Shown here: one piece after another, positions 25,206 to 35,025 of the stretch | Numbering within the stretch: position 1 is the first letter of the stretch | Layout of the letters: every line of letters begins with the position of its first letter | Origin: JAHEGP01 sp963751595 | Lineage (GTDB): Bacteria > Pseudomonadota > Gammaproteobacteria > Pseudomonadales > JAHEGP01 | DNA length: 64,000 bases | Direction: 5' to 3' | NCBI GenBank assembly: GCA_963751595.1 | Contig: CAVVVC010000005.1 | Coordinates: 1 to 64,000, forward strand | Program-made: the position numbers and the translations under genes | The notes under the pieces: generated by a model | Told to the model about the DNA's origin: nothing | What the model saw: only the letters and a program-made list of their open reading frames with translations | Databases searched by the model: none

Positions 25206-26702
25206 ATGCCCAATCCGCTGATCAGCCTGACCGACATCCGCTGCAATCTCGATCGCGACCACCGCTTCGAAGGACTGAACTGGCAGCTGGGTCAAGGCGA
25301 ACAGTGGGCAATCGTCGGCTGCAATGGCGCCGGCAAAACCGCGTTTTCCGCCCTGCTAGGCCGCCGGCTTGCCATTGCTTCGGGGCTACGCCGTTACGCC
25401 CAGGGTTTCGACCCCTCCCGCGATATCGCCTTTGTGAGCTTCGAACTGCAGCAACAGCTGTGCGACCGCGACCAACGGCTGGACATGAGCGAGCTCAGCG
25501 CCGCCGCCTTTGACCCCGGAACCACTGCCAGACAAGCCATTTTGCAGGGGCGACAGGCGCCGCCGGACATGGAACACCGGTGCCGACAATACGGGCTCGA
25601 AGACCTGCTGGAAACCGGCATTCGCTATCTGTCATCGGGGGAGATGCGCAAGGTGCTTTTGATGCGAGGCTTGCTCCAGCGCCCCCAACTGCTGATCCTG
25701 GACGATCCGCTGGAAGGCCTCGACCGGGTTGCGAGACCGGCGCTGGCGCAAATGTTGCAGGAAGCCATGGAAGAAGGGCAACAGGTCTTGTTGTTGACCC
25801 GGCGCCAGCGGGACCTGCCCCGGGCCATTAGTCACCTGCTGCTACTGCGGGATATGCAAGTTATTGCCAGTGGCGGTCGCCGCGAGGTCATGGCGAGCCG
25901 GGAGTGGGCCGAATTGTTCCCACCGCCTCCGCCGCTTCCACAGGCCCTGCCGCCTGTCGCCGCCGGGCATACCGTACTGCACCCCGAGCCGGGGCCAGCA
26001 CCCATCGCCGGCTATCAATTGACCGCAAGCTTCCAGGGAAAAACAGTATTGCGGGGCATAGACCTGGTCATTGACCCCAACGATCACACAGCAATTCGGG
26101 GTCCCAATGGCTGCGGCAAATCAACGCTGCTCAACATGATATGCGGCGAGAACCACAAAGCCTACGGCCAGCAGTTGTATCTGTATGGCCGACTGCGCGG
26201 CAGCGGCGAAACCCTGTGGCAGGTGAAAGCCCTCTTTGGCGTGGTATCGAACCAGGTGCAGGCCAAATACGTGCGCGGCTGGACTGCTCAGGAAGTGGTT
26301 GTCAGCGGTTTTTACCATTCCGTCGGCCTCTACCGGAATGCCGGCGCCAGCGAACGCAACGCCGCCCTGGCCTGGTTACAGGCACTGCAGCTGGATGGCC
26401 TCGCCGGGCAGGGTTTCAGCACCCTGTCCTATGGCCAGCAACGCCTGATTCTGGTGGCCAGGGCGATGGTGACTCGACCGCCGATCCTGGTGCTCGATGA
26501 GCCCTGCACCGGACTGGATGATTACAACCGGGACCGACTGTTGCAGCTAGTTGAGTTCATCGCCGCCAGCAGCAGCACCCAGATCCTTTACGTCAGCCAC
26601 CTCGCCGATGAAATCCCCTCGTGCATCAACCGCGTGCTGGAGTTTCAACCTCACCGCGACGGACTTTACCGGCTGCTGGATGCCAACAAATCGGCTTGGT
26701 GA
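25206..26702 (+). CDS. ModF-like double ABC ATP-binding protein
   Basis: The protein holds two ABC ATPase domains and no membrane segment. The first has GCNGAGKT (about residue 38), signature LSSGEMRK and Walker B LLILDDPLEGLD. The second has GPNGCGKS (about residue 300), signature LSYGQQR and Walker B ILVLDEPCTGLD. The length of 498 residues and the tandem layout fit ModF (PhrA) of the molybdate locus, but no modABC genes are nearby, so a role in molybdate uptake is not supported by context. I chose the ATG at 25206, since an upstream extension overlaps the divergent Nudix gene. Confidence 0.85.
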   Translation: MPNPLISLTDIRCNLDRDHRFEGLNWQLGQGEQWAIVGCNGAGKTAFSALLGRRLAIASGLRRYAQGFDPSRDIAFVSFELQQQLCDRDQRLDMSELSAAAFDPGTTARQAILQGRQAPPDMEHRCRQYGLEDLLETGIRYLSSGEMRKVLLMRGLLQRPQLLILDDPLEGLDRVARPALAQMLQEAMEEGQQVLLLTRRQRDLPRAISHLLLLRDMQVIASGGRREVMASREWAELFPPPPPLPQALPPVAAGHTVLHPEPGPAPIAGYQLTASFQGKTVLRGIDLVIDPNDHTAIRGPNGCGKSTLLNMICGENHKAYGQQLYLYGRLRGSGETLWQVKALFGVVSNQVQAKYVRGWTAQEVVVSGFYHSVGLYRNAGASERNAALAWLQALQLDGLAGQGFSTLSYGQQRLILVARAMVTRPPILVLDEPCTGLDDYNRDRLLQLVEFIAASSSTQILYVSHLADEIPSCINRVLEFQPHRDGLYRLLDANKSAW

Positions 26703-26737
26703 ATCCAGCCTGCGACAGGCCCGGGCCAGGAAACCCA

Positions 26738-27235
26738 CTACCAGTCTGCATCACCCGCCGCCAGCTCACACTGGGCGAGCAATCGGTCAATCGCATCCTG
26801 GTAGTAGTTGCCGGTGTCCAGGGCACTGGCCTTGCGCGCCAACTGGCTTGCGCTCGCGACTTCGCCCTTGTCGAACTGCAGTACACCCAACACATAATAA
26901 ACGCGGGGACTGCGCGGATCGATGCGCAAGGCACGCTCCGCCAGACTAATCGCGCCTTCGATATCGCCTTCGTCACGCCGTTGCATGGCCTCGGCCAGGA
27001 GCTGCTCCACAGCGCTGGAGGTGGGCGCCGGGGCAATCACCGCCGGGGTAACTACTTCAGGGGCTGGCAAACCGGCGCCTGGCGCAGGGGTCACGGTGGC
27101 CGAAGGGGCTGGCTCGGTGACCGGCGGCACCACTGGCTCAACCGGCTGGTCATCGCCTTCCCAGCCAACCGGCAAGCCGGCACATGCGGTCAGCAGTAAC
27201 GCCCCGCCAACAATCAGGAGATGCCGGTAAATCAT
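26738..27235 (-). CDS. TPR lipoprotein, LpoP-like PBP1B activator
   Basis: A lipoprotein signal (LLIVGGALLLTAC, lipobox LTAC) predicts attachment to the membrane. A Pro/Ala/Val-rich flexible linker (about residues 30-80) leads to a small C-terminal TPR-type domain (about 85-160, with AISLAERALRIDPRSPRVYYVLG). The gene follows mrcB by 77 bases in the same direction. In Pseudomonas aeruginosa a TPR lipoprotein in this position, LpoP, activates PBP1B. By domain plan and position this is its likely counterpart. No experimental or search evidence is available here. Confidence 0.8.
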   Translation of the reverse strand: MIYRHLLIVGGALLLTACAGLPVGWEGDDQPVEPVVPPVTEPAPSATVTPAPGAGLPAPEVVTPAVIAPAPTSSAVEQLLAEAMQRRDEGDIEGAISLAERALRIDPRSPRVYYVLGVLQFDKGEVASASQLARKASALDTGNYYQDAIDRLLAQCELAAGDADW

Positions 27236-27312
27236 GGTTCGGTCCTCATCAGAGATTAGTCATGCCGGAACAGCTGCGTATGGTAGCGCATTTTGTTTTC
27301 ACAGCGCAGCAG

Positions 27313-29664
27313 CTAATTGCCGAACAGACGGCGCAACCAGCCGGGCGCTTCGGGCTCCGGGTCGGTCTCGGGCACGGCGGGAACTTCAAGTCGCTGCTGG
27401 AGGCCACAGTCGGTATAGTCTGTCGGGCCAGAGCCGACGATGAAAGGCAACGAGAGGGCATCGGCACAGCTTTCTGCGCTCAACATGCCACTGGGCCCAT
27501 CGACCCACAGGTATTCGACGTTGGCGGGTGGCTGACGCAGCAGCGGCTGATGGGAGTAGCGCTTGAAAATATCGCCCCATACCCTCAATGCGCCGCTGCT
27601 ACCGGTGATCGGAGTGCGACTGTTGTCATCATTGCCGAGCCAGCTGACCCCAAGTAGATCGCCGCTATAACCCGCGAACCAGCTATCGCGCTGGCCATCT
27701 GAGGTGCCGGTTTTCACCGCCACGGAAAACCCCGGCGACAAGTAGCGCCGCAGCCCCCTGCCAGTGCCCCACAATGCGGCCTGCTCCATAGCAGCCTGAA
27801 GCAAAAACAGCGCGCTGCCGTCCACCCGCTGCTCCACTTCGATATCGTAACGCGACAGCCGCTCTCCGACACCACTGGTCACCGCTCGAATGGCCTGCAG
27901 GGGCGTGTAAAAACCATCACTGGCGATCGTCTGGTAGTACTGAGCGACTTCCATCACGCTGAGGCCACCAGCACCCAGAAGCAGTGATGGCACCTCGGGC
28001 AGCTCGCGTTCCACACCAAGCCTCGCCAGCGTATCGATTACTGAATTGACGCCGACATCCATCCCCAGGCGAGTAGTCGCCTGATTATAGGACCTTGCCA
28101 GCGCCACAAACAGCGGCACCTGGCCGTGGCTTTTCTTGTCGAAATTTTGCGGCGACCAACTGTTGCCATTGGGTAGTTTCACCGTGATCGGTTCATCGTC
28201 CAGGGGAGTCGCCAGCGTGTAGCGCCCCGAAGCGAGCGCGGTGAGATAGACGGCCGGCTTGACCAGGGACCCTATCGGCCGCTGGGCATCCAGCGCCCGG
28301 TTAAACCCGGCGAAACGACCGTCGCGACCGCCGACCACTGCCAGCACTGCCCCGGTCTCGGGCTGCCCCAGAACGACGGCGCCCTGCAAGTCCTCCAGGC
28401 CCTGATGGTTACCCTGTAACTCCTTTATCACCCGCGCCAGGGATTCTTCGGCACCCTGCTGGATAATGGGATCCAGGTTGGTAAAGATCACCAGGCCCTC
28501 CGAGGTCAAATCCTCGGAGCGATAATCCTCCTGCAATTGCCGGCGCACCAGATCCAGGTAGGCGGGGTACCGACGCCGATTTCCGGCATAGCGTTTACCG
28601 ACCCCCAGGGGCTCCAGCTGCGCCAGGCGCGCGTCTTCAGAGTCGACAAAACCCTGGGCTTCCAGCGTAGCCAGCACCAGGTTGCGACGATCTATCGCCC
28701 GCTGGGGATGGCGCCAGGGATCGTAATAACTGGGCCCCCGCACCAGGGCCACCAGTGTAGCAAGCTGGGGAAGTTCGAGGTTTTTCAGCGGTTGGTTGAA
28801 ATAGTACTGGCTCGCGAGACCAAAGCCGTGGATCGCTCGGGGGCCGTCCTGGCCGAGGAATATCTCGTTGATGTAGCCCTCGAGTATCTCATCTTTGCTG
28901 TAGTGAAAATCGAGGGAAACCGCCATCACCGCTTCAACCAGCTTGCGGCCGAGGCTGCGCTCGGGTGTCAGGTAAAAGTTCTTGACCAGTTGCTGGGTCA
29001 GCGTACTGCCGCCCTGCTGGTATTCTCCGGCTCGCAGGTTAACCCATGCCGCGCGCAGGATGGCAAGAGGGGCCACGCCGAAGTGGTGGTAAAAATTGCG
29101 ATCTTCCATCGCCACCAGCATATCCACCAGTGGCTGGGGAATATCATCCCGCTGCACCAGTATACGGTCCTCATTGTGCGCCGGATAAATACTACCGATC
29201 TGCAGCGGTTCCAGTCGCATCAGGGCGCTGCCCGAGCGCGATTCGAAAGCCGCAACCTGCTGGCCACTGATTCGCAGTCGGGCGGCATCGGCCTGTTCTT
29301 CACTATCCCAAAAGTGAAAACCCCGGGTATAGATGCGATAGTTGCCGCCACTGACAGAATATTCACCGGGCTGGCCAGCCCTGGATACCCCGCTATAGCC
29401 CAGCTGCTCGAGCTCTGCGTTCAGCTCATCAGCGCTCAGGGGCTTACCCTGGTAGAGCTCCAGTGGGCGCGCATAGACCCGGGCCGGCACCGCCCACTTG
29501 CGCTCGGCAAAGGTATAGCGCACTTTGGCGTCAAGGTAGAACACAGCACAGAGCATTAACAGGCCGAATACCACCGCCAATTTCAGCAGTAGGCTACGCC
29601 ATCTTATCCCCTTGGTTTTTGCCGATGTGCGACGTTGCGCCCGTTTCGATTTCCTGCCAGCCAT
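27313..29664 (-). CDS. mrcB: Penicillin-binding protein 1B (bifunctional murein synthase)
   Basis: PBP1B polymerises glycan strands and cross-links peptides. A cytoplasmic basic tail and one membrane helix (about 26-45) precede a UB2H-like domain (about 65-155). The GT51 transglycosylase domain follows, with catalytic E187 in EDRNFYHHFG and QQGGSTLTQQL. The transpeptidase has nucleophile S465 in S465-L-V-K468, the S524-Y-N triad and K650-T-G-T. The length of 783 residues fits the family. It is divergent from the PfkB kinase gene and probably co-transcribed with the LpoP-like gene. Confidence 0.96.
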   Translation of the reverse strand: MAGRKSKRAQRRTSAKTKGIRWRSLLLKLAVVFGLLMLCAVFYLDAKVRYTFAERKWAVPARVYARPLELYQGKPLSADELNAELEQLGYSGVSRAGQPGEYSVSGGNYRIYTRGFHFWDSEEQADAARLRISGQQVAAFESRSGSALMRLEPLQIGSIYPAHNEDRILVQRDDIPQPLVDMLVAMEDRNFYHHFGVAPLAILRAAWVNLRAGEYQQGGSTLTQQLVKNFYLTPERSLGRKLVEAVMAVSLDFHYSKDEILEGYINEIFLGQDGPRAIHGFGLASQYYFNQPLKNLELPQLATLVALVRGPSYYDPWRHPQRAIDRRNLVLATLEAQGFVDSEDARLAQLEPLGVGKRYAGNRRRYPAYLDLVRRQLQEDYRSEDLTSEGLVIFTNLDPIIQQGAEESLARVIKELQGNHQGLEDLQGAVVLGQPETGAVLAVVGGRDGRFAGFNRALDAQRPIGSLVKPAVYLTALASGRYTLATPLDDEPITVKLPNGNSWSPQNFDKKSHGQVPLFVALARSYNQATTRLGMDVGVNSVIDTLARLGVERELPEVPSLLLGAGGLSVMEVAQYYQTIASDGFYTPLQAIRAVTSGVGERLSRYDIEVEQRVDGSALFLLQAAMEQAALWGTGRGLRRYLSPGFSVAVKTGTSDGQRDSWFAGYSGDLLGVSWLGNDDNSRTPITGSSGALRVWGDIFKRYSHQPLLRQPPANVEYLWVDGPSGMLSAESCADALSLPFIVGSGPTDYTDCGLQQRLEVPAVPETDPEPEAPGWLRRLFGN

Positions 29665-29788
29665 GCTAATGCCGCGCCCGAATTAAACCGCGCAGTATAC
29701 CCAACTTTTGCCATTTTCCTCAGTCGTGCTTTTAATCGGCGCTGCAATACGGATAATGGCGACACCTTTCCCAAAGAAGCATGACATT

Positions 29789-30811
29789 ATGACCAAGCAG
29801 TACCATATCTATGGCCTGGGCGCCGCCCTGGTGGACACCGAGATCGAAGTGAGTGACCAGTTCCTGCAGCAGGCTGGCATCGAAAAGGGCCATATGACCC
29901 TGGTGGACGAAGAACGACAGCAGCAACTGCTGGAACTGCTGGAAGGCCACCTGGTGGGCAGCAAGCGCGCCAGCGGTGGCTCGGCAGCCAACAGCGTTAT
30001 CGCCGCAAGCTATTTCGGATCCCGGGCTTTTTACTCCTGTAAAGTGGCCGATGATGATAACGGTCACTTTTATCTGCGTGACCTCGCCGATGCGGGTGTT
30101 GCCTCCAATCCCCACGGCGGCGACAGCGGCATCACCGGCAAGTGCCTGGTGATGATTACACCCGATGCCGAGCGCACCATGAATACCTTTCTCGGCGTCA
30201 GTGAGAGCCTATCCCGGCATGAGCTTAACGAGGCCGCCCTGCTGGCATCGGAGTACCTTTACATCGAAGGTTACCTGGTTACCTCCGACTCGGCGCGGGA
30301 AGCCGCTATCAGGGCGCGCCGGCTGGCGCAGGACAACGGCGTCAAGATAGCGATTAGCCTCTCCGATCCGGGCATGGTCGAGTTTTTTGAACAGGGCCTG
30401 AGGGAAATGATTGGCACCCAGGTCGACATGCTGTTCTGCAATCGCGAGGAAGCCCTGCAATGGACCCGGACCGAATCCGTGGCCGCGGCAGCCGAACAGC
30501 TCAAGCGGGATGCAAACACTTTTGCCATCACCCTGGGAGGCGATGGCGCACTGGTCTTTGACGGTCAGCAGCTATTGCAGATACCCCCTTACCCGGTCAA
30601 GGCCATTGACACCAATGGTGCCGGTGACATGTTCGCAGGTGCATTCCTGTATGCCGTTACCCAGGGCCACGACTTTGCGACTGCCGGTCGGCTGGCCTGT
30701 CGCAGCGCCGCCGAGTTGGTCTGCCAGTACGGGCCGAGGCTGCCCGCGGCCACTCATACCCGCTTGCTCGCTGAAATCCTCCCCGCCCAGGACAAGCAGA
30801 GCGCCGGCTAA
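29789..30811 (+). CDS. PfkB family carbohydrate/adenosine kinase
   Basis: This is a ribokinase-fold kinase. The N-terminal family signature region contains GGSAANSVIAASYFG and the C-terminal one AIDTNGAGDMFAGAF, with the catalytic Asp in DTNGAGD near residue 280. Adenosine or another nucleoside or sugar could be the substrate; the family alone does not decide. I chose the ATG at 29789 (MTKQYHIYG); the upstream in-frame extension is not typical. It is convergent with polB, with stop codons overlapping by 4 bases (30808-30811). Confidence 0.88.
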   Translation: MTKQYHIYGLGAALVDTEIEVSDQFLQQAGIEKGHMTLVDEERQQQLLELLEGHLVGSKRASGGSAANSVIAASYFGSRAFYSCKVADDDNGHFYLRDLADAGVASNPHGGDSGITGKCLVMITPDAERTMNTFLGVSESLSRHELNEAALLASEYLYIEGYLVTSDSAREAAIRARRLAQDNGVKIAISLSDPGMVEFFEQGLREMIGTQVDMLFCNREEALQWTRTESVAAAAEQLKRDANTFAITLGGDGALVFDGQQLLQIPPYPVKAIDTNGAGDMFAGAFLYAVTQGHDFATAGRLACRSAAELVCQYGPRLPAATHTRLLAEILPAQDKQSAG

Positions 30812-33237
30812 AAAAGTGCGATCTGGTCATCGGTGATGACACTGAAGCGGGTGCCGAGGAACCCCAGAATCCCGTCGGCGACCGGCGCTAACTGGCGTTC
30901 TTTGTAATGCTGGTAGTCCAGCGGGTTTTGCACGTACCCCAGAGCCTCGGGCCCCGCACTCGTCACCACGTATGCCACCGCCCTGCCCCGCTTGAATGAA
31001 GCGCTGCGGGCACCCGCTGCCAGCGCCTTGCGCGCGGCCTGCACATGGGGTGGTATATTTTTCCGGTACGCCTCCAGTGGCTGGCGCAAACGTTTTCGAT
31101 AAGTCAGCTCTTGATCGAGGCTACCCGCAAGCAGGGCGTCCACCGTTGAACACACAAAGTCCTCTGCGGGTTCACCATCAAAAATGCGTCGATACAGCTC
31201 ACGCTGGAAGCGCCGGGCCAATGGGGTCCAGTCGCTGCGCACCGACTCCAGGCCCTTGAATACTATATCGAAAGATTCCGCGCTGCTTCCCGGCGCAACT
31301 CGCACCATTCCCGCGTAACGCTTCTTGCTGCCTTGTTGAGTGCCCCTTGTGGTGGGCATCAAAAACCGCAGGAAGTGGGTTGCAAACTGTACTTCCAACA
31401 GGCTTTCCAAGCCCATTTCATGGCGCAGGCGCTGCTTCCACCAACAGTTGATGTCCGCCGCCAGCCGCCTACCGAGTTCAGCAGCAGCCCGCTCATCAAC
31501 TGGCTGCTGTAACCACACAAACAGTGAGTCGGTATCGCCGTAAATCACCCGGTAGCCACACTGCTCGATAAACGCCTTGCTCTGGCGAATAATCTGGTGG
31601 CCGCGCAGGGTGATAGAAGAGGCCAGGCGCGGATCGAAAAACCGGCATCCCGGGGACCCAAGCACTCCATAACAGGAGTTCATCAGAATTTTGATCGCTT
31701 GCCCGAGTGCGGTATCGCCATCCCGCCGAGCGGCATCCCGGGCCTGCCACCATTCGGCCAACAATCCCGGCAGCAGGTGTTCGCTGCGGGAGAAACTGGC
31801 ACCCTTAAAACCCTCTACCCGTGCCGTGGAGCCGGATTCACCCGAACCCAGTGCCATGCCCAGCGGGTCAATGAAGAATGTGCGGATAATACTCGGATAA
31901 AGGCTTTTAAAGTCAAACACCAGCACGTTGTCGTAGATACCGGGCTCGGAGTCGAGCACGTAACCGCCGGGCGATTGCTGCGCCTGAGCCGGGTTGCTGC
32001 ATAGTGGTGGCGCCACATAACCGCGGCGGTGCAAGAGGGGCAAATAGCGAAAATCGAAGGCGGCTACTGAGCCACCGGTGCGGCCCAGCGTGAGCCCGGT
32101 CAACTGGCTGCGGGCGAGGCAGAAAGCCACCAGCCCACGCTGGGCAAAAATATCCCAAACCAGGCGACAGTCCTCGAGGTTGTAGGCGGCCAGCGCCGTC
32201 TTGTCGTGGTGGAAGAGCTGCTCAATATCCCGGCCTCTATCAGCCCCTTGCAATAATTTGCTGCGGCCCAGAAGCTGCTCTGAAACCGACTGCAGCGAGT
32301 AGCTGTCGAAACGGTACTGGGCGGCCTTGATCACTTCGATACCGTCCAGCACCACCCTGCCCGGAACTTCGCACTGACGGCGCCCACCCGCTGCCGCCTG
32401 CCCTCGCCAGCGCAGGCTCTGACCGTCGCGCCCCAGGGTGAGCCGAATACCGTGGCGGTCACATACACGCTGCAGATACCAGAGGTCAAACCCCACCACG
32501 TTCCAGCCGATAATGGCATCTGGATCGCAGTGATTCAGCCAGCGCAAGAACCGTTGTAAGAGGTGGCGCTCGTCGACACAGTAGCGGATGTTGGCGGTGT
32601 CCTCGCCACTGCCAACCATGAATACCCGCTCCTCATTGGCGGTCACCGCACCGATCGAGAACAGTTCCAGGCGATCGACAGCGGTTTCTATATCCAGCGA
32701 CAGCACCGACAGGCCCGGCTGCCAATCGCCCGGGCGGATAGCGGGATTGCGAAAGTACAGAAAATTGCCACGACGCTGGTGCGGCCCGGCGATCTCGAGG
32801 CCACCGGTTACGAAACGTTCCATCAAAAAACGGTCAACCGGCCATAGGTCCCCCTCGTGCACGGTGACCCCCAGTTGATCCAGGCGCAGTCGGCACGCTT
32901 GCAGGGCGTTTTGACTGAAAAAGTAGCACGCCACCACCCGCTCGCCGGCGAAGGTTTCCAGGGTAAGTTCACGGGTTTCACAGGCTTGCTGGTCGAGGAC
33001 AGGTTGCGCCCGCTGGTAGTCAGCGAGGGCGATGAAAAACACCGCCTTCTCGCCATCGAAGACCAGCAGGGCCGGGCCCTCCGCAGTGGTCGCCCAAAGC
33101 TGCAGCTCAATACCCTCCGGGCGATCGCGCCAGTGCCGGGACAATAAAAAGCCGGGTATTGCCCCCGGCTTTACTGTAGCGCCAGCCGCGGCCCCCGAGG
33201 CGCTGCAGTTCGCTGCCGGCCGGGGACCTTCGCTCAC
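30808..33237 (-). CDS. polB: DNA polymerase II (family B)
   Basis: Pol II is a repair/translesion polymerase with 3'-5' proofreading. Exonuclease motifs are intact: LDIE (181-184), NVVGFD (246-251) and YNLED (352-356). Polymerase motifs are also intact: DFKSLYPS (442-449), KILMNSCYG (516-524) and YGDTDS (566-571). Length is 809 residues. The N-terminal start is uncertain: the first 25 residues are low-complexity, and GFLLSRHWRD near residue 29 resembles the pseudomonad N-terminus. A terminator-like hairpin lies in the first codons. It follows the DUF2333 gene by 24 bases. No LexA box is evident just upstream. Confidence 0.96.
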   Translation of the reverse strand: MSEGPRPAANCSASGAAAGATVKPGAIPGFLLSRHWRDRPEGIELQLWATTAEGPALLVFDGEKAVFFIALADYQRAQPVLDQQACETRELTLETFAGERVVACYFFSQNALQACRLRLDQLGVTVHEGDLWPVDRFLMERFVTGGLEIAGPHQRRGNFLYFRNPAIRPGDWQPGLSVLSLDIETAVDRLELFSIGAVTANEERVFMVGSGEDTANIRYCVDERHLLQRFLRWLNHCDPDAIIGWNVVGFDLWYLQRVCDRHGIRLTLGRDGQSLRWRGQAAAGGRRQCEVPGRVVLDGIEVIKAAQYRFDSYSLQSVSEQLLGRSKLLQGADRGRDIEQLFHHDKTALAAYNLEDCRLVWDIFAQRGLVAFCLARSQLTGLTLGRTGGSVAAFDFRYLPLLHRRGYVAPPLCSNPAQAQQSPGGYVLDSEPGIYDNVLVFDFKSLYPSIIRTFFIDPLGMALGSGESGSTARVEGFKGASFSRSEHLLPGLLAEWWQARDAARRDGDTALGQAIKILMNSCYGVLGSPGCRFFDPRLASSITLRGHQIIRQSKAFIEQCGYRVIYGDTDSLFVWLQQPVDERAAAELGRRLAADINCWWKQRLRHEMGLESLLEVQFATHFLRFLMPTTRGTQQGSKKRYAGMVRVAPGSSAESFDIVFKGLESVRSDWTPLARRFQRELYRRIFDGEPAEDFVCSTVDALLAGSLDQELTYRKRLRQPLEAYRKNIPPHVQAARKALAAGARSASFKRGRAVAYVVTSAGPEALGYVQNPLDYQHYKERQLAPVADGILGFLGTRFSVITDDQIALF
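33146..33172 (-). terminator. Terminator-like hairpin inside the 5' end of polB
   Basis: AAAGCCGGG (33148-33156) and CCCGGCTTT (33164-33172) form a perfect 9-base stem with a 7-base loop. On the minus strand the stem runs into a TTTTTATT tract. Its position, inside the first codons of polB and after the DUF2333 gene, would reduce read-through into polB unless ribosomes disrupt it. It may also be a chance coding sequence. Confidence 0.45.
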
Positions 33238-33261
33238 ATCCGCGATGACTGCCTCGCCCGA

Positions 33262-34311
33262 CTAGCCACGGGACAGCAATTCCTGGAGGTCGATCAAACC
33301 GGCATTGGCACGGGAAATATAAGACGCCATGGCCAGGGAGTGATTCGCCACCAGGCCAAAACCGGTGCCGTTGAGGATGATCGGCGAAAACACCGGCTCC
33401 TGGCTCTGCTCGAGTTCCCGTACGATCTGTTGCAGGCTCACCAGCGCATTCTTCTTTTGCAAAACGTCGGCAAAATCCACCTGCATCGCCCGCAGGTAAT
33501 GTATCAGTGCCCAGGTGGCACCCCGCGCCTCGTAAAATACGTTGTCGATTTCAAGCCAGGGAGTCTTGACCTGCAATTCGGAGCCCCTCTCCGTCGACTG
33601 GCTGGCCTCTGCGTCTCCGGCAAGATCGGTGTTGAGGCGAACCTGGCCGACGCTGGCGCTGAGGCGCTGGGACAAGGAACCCATGCGGGTCGAGACCACT
33701 TCGAGCCAGATCCGCAGGTTGTCAGCACGGGAATAAAACTGTGCATCAGGATTGGCCGGGTCAATCAGTCTGGAAAGATAAGACTCCAGCCGCTCGATGC
33801 CCTCCCGATACATGCTTTCGGAAGACGGCAGCATCCAGCTATCGGCGGTGAAGCTGAAGCGCGGATCGGCCAGCGCCAGGTCCGGGTCTTCGGTAGACTG
33901 GGACTGGGAGCGGCTGAAACTGTCACGCAGGGTGCGCACGAGATCTCGCTGCTGGGTGAGAACGCCATATTCCCAGCTGGGAATATTGTCCAGCAGTACA
34001 CCGGGGGGCATGATGTCATTGCTGAGATAGCCGCCGGGCTTGTCGAGTAGCACCCTGGCAACCTTGATCGCGGTGGCGGTGGTGACGGCCCCGGTTATCG
34101 GCCGTTGCGCCAGGTCCGGCACCATAACCTGGGCATTTTCCTCGACCGGAAACATGTCCGGCTCCCGGCTCCAGTACCAGCCCAAAACCATGCAAATCAA
34201 CGCATAGATACCAAAGGCGAGCACCAGGACTTTGCCGATGGTTGCGCCCGAGCCACTCCCTAACCCTCGACCCAGTCCCTTGAACCAGCCCCATAGCGAC
34301 TCCAATGACAT
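33262..34311 (-). CDS. DUF2333 family membrane-anchored protein
   Basis: The function is unknown. The protein has an N-terminal amphipathic stretch (SLWGWFKGLGRGLG), one membrane helix (about residues 25-45) and a large soluble periplasmic region rich in helices. Characteristic segments are DKPGGYLSNDIMPPGVLLDN, IPSWEYGVL and the ILNGTGFGLVANHSL end. The length of 349 residues matches DUF2333 proteins of gammaproteobacteria. It sits between the copper chaperone gene and polB on the minus strand. Confidence 0.85.
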   Translation of the reverse strand: MSLESLWGWFKGLGRGLGSGSGATIGKVLVLAFGIYALICMVLGWYWSREPDMFPVEENAQVMVPDLAQRPITGAVTTATAIKVARVLLDKPGGYLSNDIMPPGVLLDNIPSWEYGVLTQQRDLVRTLRDSFSRSQSQSTEDPDLALADPRFSFTADSWMLPSSESMYREGIERLESYLSRLIDPANPDAQFYSRADNLRIWLEVVSTRMGSLSQRLSASVGQVRLNTDLAGDAEASQSTERGSELQVKTPWLEIDNVFYEARGATWALIHYLRAMQVDFADVLQKKNALVSLQQIVRELEQSQEPVFSPIILNGTGFGLVANHSLAMASYISRANAGLIDLQELLSRG

Positions 34312-34358
34312 GCGTTTCTCCTGCTAGTGTAAAAAAGTGCCAGCCTTGATTCGACTGG

Positions 34359-34826
34359 CTATTCGTTGAGCACGCTGATAACAGGCAGCTCAGTGGCGGT
34401 ACATTTGTCGGCTGCTGCGCATAACTCGATGGTCACTGTATCACCCTCTTGCAAAACTTGCTGCAGACCGATCAGCATTAGATGCAGGCCTCCGGGTGCC
34501 AGCGCCAGCTCCCCGCCGGCCGGTACCGTCAGCGTGGGCACCTGACGCATACGCATCATGCCGTCGGCGTGGCTATGCTGATGGAACTCGACTTTAGCGG
34601 CAACCGCGGAGCGCCCGGAGGTAAGCACAAGATCTTCTGTACCCGGATTTTCAAGCCGCATGAAAGCGGCAGTCACCTGCTGACCCGGCGGCAGGCCACG
34701 CACATAGCCGTCCTTCACCAACAGTTCGGCCTGCGCCCCACCCGACATCAGGAAAAAGCCTGCCAACAACGTTGTGTATGTGCTCCTGAGCACGCCCGCC
34801 TTTATCACCCGGTCTCCCCCTGCCAT
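34359..34826 (-). CDS. Periplasmic copper chaperone PCu(A)C
   Basis: PCu(A)C proteins bind Cu(I) and help assemble the copper site of cytochrome oxidase. The copper ligands appear in VEFHQHSHADGMMRMR and HLMLIG, giving the H-x(n)-M...H-x-M pattern of the family. A signal peptide ends in GGAQA. The start is ambiguous: ATG at 34826, or GTG at 34808, which has GGGGGAG 5 bases upstream and gives a neater signal peptide (MIKAGVLRSTYTTLL). The gene is divergent from dsbD, a thiol-reductant supplier for the periplasm, with 200 bases between. Confidence 0.9.
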   Translation of the reverse strand: MAGGDRVIKAGVLRSTYTTLLAGFFLMSGGAQAELLVKDGYVRGLPPGQQVTAAFMRLENPGTEDLVLTSGRSAVAAKVEFHQHSHADGMMRMRQVPTLTVPAGGELALAPGGLHLMLIGLQQVLQEGDTVTIELCAAADKCTATELPVISVLNE

Positions 34827-35025
34827 CTGCCTCTGGCATCCCTGTCGACCCGGCCTTTGCGCGGAGTCACGCCACGGCGATAAACTTCAACACCGCGCCC
34901 AGGGATCCCTATACTATTCCCATCAATCCGCAATTGTATTAGGTTACACGGCCAAACACAGCCCCGAGTGAATGAATCCGCGGATAACCTGTCCAAGGGG
35001 CCATTGACTCTCCAGGCGGAGCCCT

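Noticed and set aside
28537..29559. 340-residue open frame on the plus strand
   Set aside because: It is antisense to mrcB, whose motifs are intact across the region.
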